Program-made: the position numbers and the translations under genes
Notes under the pieces: model-generated
Told to the model about the DNA's origin: nothing
Database searches by the model: none
Seen by the model: the letters and a program-made list of their open reading frames with translations, nothing else
DNA from: Inia geoffrensis
Lineage: Eukaryota; Chordata; Mammalia; Artiodactyla; Iniidae
DNA length: 64,000 bases
Assembly (NCBI GenBank): GCA_036417435.1
Contig: CM070905.1
Coordinates: forward strand, 25,335,592 to 25,399,591
Reading direction: 5' to 3'
In this document: in pieces, positions 61,096 to 64,000 of the stretch
How the letters are laid out: every line of letters starts with the position of its first letter
Numbering within the stretch: the stretch's first letter is position 1

Positions 61096-61199
61096 TATTC
61101 AAAATATAGTGTTGGGACGAAGTTGGAAACATTTAAATTTAAGTTCAGTTTTTATTGTATTCTGCGAAGCAATGTTCATTTGTAGTAGGGAGTTAAATA

Positions 61200-61360
61200 A
61201 TCTCTAGAGTTCATTGGGTGTTTATTATATGCAAGGCACTAGACCATGTACATTACATGGATTATCCCACTTATTGCTTTTAAGTGTCCTACCAGGTAGA
61301 TGCTATTATTAATCATATTTTATGACAAAGAAATTAAAGCAGAGATCAGATTACCCCTCA
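61200..61360 (-). repeat. MIR SINE
   Basis: GGGTGTTTATTATATGCAAG, GGATTATCCCACTTATTGC and CAAAGAAATTAAAGCAGAGA are in reversed MIR order. It sits between two ancient L1 pieces. Confidence 0.65.
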
Positions 61361-61559
61361 GATCAGTGGAGGCAGATTAGAGCACAGGGTTAAGGTAAGG
61401 GTTAGGCATAGCTTCACAACTCCAAGCCCCAAGCTCATTACACCTTGAAAGAACTACAAGACACCACTGGTGAATAGGTATGTGTGGTTTTAGCATAGAG
61501 GAGATCTTTCAGAACTTGACACCAAAAACAAAAACCAGTAAGGAAAACATTTAACTACA

Positions 61560-62220
61560 TATAAATTTAAAGCCTCCTATATGTCAGAAATAGCATAAAT
61601 GACATGATGCCATAAATGAAATAAGAAAAATCAATAAGAAAATACCATAAATGAAATAAGACAAATCAACTTTAAATATGTATTCCAGAGGATGGATTAA
61701 TATATTTAATATAGAGAGCTCTTTTACAAAGCTTAATACCTCAGGGAAAAAAATGGACCGTAGACTTGAAGGCAATACACACAAAAAATGCAAATAGTCC
61801 AAAACATGAAAAATGATCAGTCTCATCAGTAACCAAATAATGCAGGTAAAACCAAGGATATTAATTCATAACTTTATTTGAAATAGTGGTAATTTGAAGA
61901 CCTAACTTTTTAATTTAAGGAAATTTATTAAAAGTAATAGAATTCCATGCAGCCTTTAAAATAATGTTTTAAGATTGTAGTGAAATGGCAAAGTACACAT
62001 GTGTTGATAAGTAAAAAGGAAGTATTAAGGTCCCAGTTTTGTTCATAAACAAGGCACAGATGTAACAAAAGGATAAAGCCGTGTATGTAATGCACCAAAC
62101 TGTTGAAAGTGGTCATCTCTAAGTGGAGGGTTTAAGGTTGAATAGTTCTCTTTTTTAATCGTTTCCCCTATTTTCCAAATATTCTGTAATGTATATCTGT
62201 CATATTTATATTCAGGAAAA
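61560..62220 (+). mobile_element. Ancient L1 3' region
   Basis: Reads GCAAATAGTCCAAAACATGA, ATGATCAGTCTCATCAGTAA, then a 3' UTR-like GGTCATCTCTAAGTGGAGGG and TTTTCCAAATATTCTGTAAT. Decayed, with no open frame. A near-exact 36-bp tandem repeat starting CATAAATGAAATAAGA is at 61611-61670. Confidence 0.65.
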
Positions 62221-64000
62221 ATATATATATATACACACATACTTTGTGAATTAAGGACTGAAATCCAGGGCCACTTCAGAGTATTATTTTCCTTTTCTAG
62301 TTATCTTTAGTTTACAAAACTCAATCACATACACTTTCTCATTTAACAGAAACTCAACCCCAGGTAGCTTCCCACTACCACTTGTAATAGCTTAATTTTC
62401 TATTCCACAGATTTGGAGAATAAAATAATTATTTTCCAAAAAATTCATTATTGGAATTCCTTCTTTACTTTACTTCTTTATTCCTCCCCTCCAATTCATT
62501 AGAGCACATCATCCATGGCTCCCCTTTTGTAAAGAACCAAAGTATATTACTACAGTTGATCTAGAAGGCAGCCTTCATATTATACGAAGCAGTGTAGTAA
62601 CCCAGTGCCCAGGTCCGAAGCATCAGATAGACGGTGGGCAGAGCTAATAAATAAAACAGGTGATATGTGTGCTTCAAATGTATCATCCCCAAACTTCCGG
62701 GATTAGATGACACTCTCTTGGGTCTGACAGTTTCCAATTCTGTTCTCTGCTCATCCAGTCGTGCTCATTGGTTCCAGTCGCTAGTTCCTGTCCCTCTTTG
62801 TGATGCATTTTACTTCCTCCCTCATGTCCAAGAGCAGGCCATTCTCTTTATATTCTCTCTGGTCCCAGGAAAGGCATGCCTTATCCTTTCTGGAATCTGG
62901 GTTCACCACGTTTAACTTCCACTGGGAACGGCCTTCTGTGGCTCAGTCAGCCTTAACTCAGCCCGAGGCTTGTGAACTGCCTGCTAACGTTGTGTGGTCT
63001 CGGCTGTATTATGCCATCACCTCCATTGAGCTGAATCTTACCTGTGCTTCTTGCCACCTTCTTTACTTCCCCGCCTTTTTTTTTTTTCTCCTTTTGAGTT
63101 CATGCAACCCTTAAAATCTCTAGTTCCATTCAGTTCTTTCTTGACTTAATTTTAGGTCGTTGTTTCCTGCCTGAGAGAAAGATCTATAGACAGATCTCTA
63201 ACGAAGATCAGGGAGAAGTTTCTCCCGCTGGCTGCAGGCCTTCCTTCCAGCACCCTTGCTGTCACCCTGTGTAGGTGCTGCTTCTGCTCGTTTTACCCAT
63301 CTCACCCCGCTCTGGACTGGATGGTTGGTTCACTAATTAAATGACTACATTCAAGGGTTCTGATGCATTCCCAGCTCAGACACTGTTGCATATCAGTTTT
63401 ATTGAATGTATAATTCCTCACTGTTAGGTTAAGCGAATATTTCCCCCCTATAGCTAGTGGTCCTATGGTCGGTGGAGTTCACGAGTTCTGAAATTCACAG
63501 ATGCTGAGGGTGATAGATGCCTGGAACTATTATCCATGCTCTCTGATTCAAATTTTTATATTCATAAAAACATTAATTGCCCTAATAATTAGTAAATGTT
63601 AGAAAATGTTAGTAAAATTCTACTAATACAGTGCAGTTGTTATCTTGTTTATAAGGAATTGTGTGTAACATTATTTTGGAAAAAAAAAAAGTAGAGTTTT
63701 ACTGCTTAGAAATTATCCTCAGTGCCACTGGTCTATTTAATGTCAAGAAAACATTTTAGGCTCATTTTTATTTCCCAAAAGGTTGTTTTTGTTTGTATAG
63801 ACACAGTCTGACTCAGTCTACATGATTCCATATTAACTACTTGATGTCTTATTTTCCTTATCTAAAAAAATTAGAGATAATACCTCATGGATCAAATCAT
63901 TGTAGCAGTCAGTAAATACAAATTGCAGTGTGAACATACTAAATCACAGCCATACTGCATAGCCACAGTATGGCTTATGCACATAGCCATACTGTGTGCA
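62221..64000. other. Intergenic to window end
   Basis: No gene. A (TA)(CA) run is at 62221-62240 and a T run at 63077-63090. The last 60 bases hold the AGCCATACTG inverted and direct repeats. Confidence 0.4.

Overview
This window is non-coding nuclear DNA from a cetacean, probably a toothed whale. The main evidence is at least nine tRNA-derived SINEs of the cetacean/artiodactyl CHR type (positions 2909, 4040, 11796, 25026, 33421, 35919, 46222, 47602, 49416 and 52074). Most have an A-rich tail and matching target-site duplications (TSDs). There is also a roughly 7 kb L1 of the cetartiodactyl type. I found no host protein-coding exon that I would defend, and no tRNA, rRNA, CRISPR or bacterial-type gene. 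Open frames longer than 60 codons fall inside L1 ORF1/ORF2 remnants, run through SINEs, or look like chance.

Layout. 1-835: an L1 fragment (minus strand) cut by the window edge. 836-15234: AT-rich unique DNA with SINEs, an L2 remnant split by a SINE, a split MIR, a short 3' L1 inserted into an older repeat at 10063-10562, and one unexplained minus-strand open frame at 6935-7201. 15235-22375: a near full-length but dead L1 (plus strand) with 5' UTR, broken ORF1 and broken ORF2. 22372-22646: a possible further poly(A) insertion at its tail. 26890-28545: two arms of about 328 bp in inverted orientation around a 1 kb spacer. 28932-30126: an L1 with a 5' inversion that has the signature of twin priming. 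31440-31965 and 46690-47105: two copies of one medium-reiteration family in opposite orientations. 33340-34260 and 39850-40500: L2 LINE remnants. 40746-40960: a 185-bp insert with 15-bp TSDs whose sequence folds like an H/ACA small RNA. 41740-42835, 47560-48905 and 60970-62220: ancient L1 3' ends. 45257-45768: a probable solo LTR inserted in a MIR. 51121-51331: a hAT-like DNA transposon with terminal inverted repeats.

Nothing here works as an operon or pathway. The content is a layered record of insertions: oldest MIR, L2, hAT and old L1; then CHR-2-like SINEs; then CHR-1-like SINEs and modern L1. The items most worth checking are the H/ACA-like retrocopy at 40761-40945, the inverted repeat with similar reading frames in both arms, the 88-residue open frame at 6935-7201, and the poly(A)-tailed segment next to the large L1. 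Repeat names rest on recognising family sequence by eye. Coordinates without TSDs are approximate, and no alignment or database search was run.
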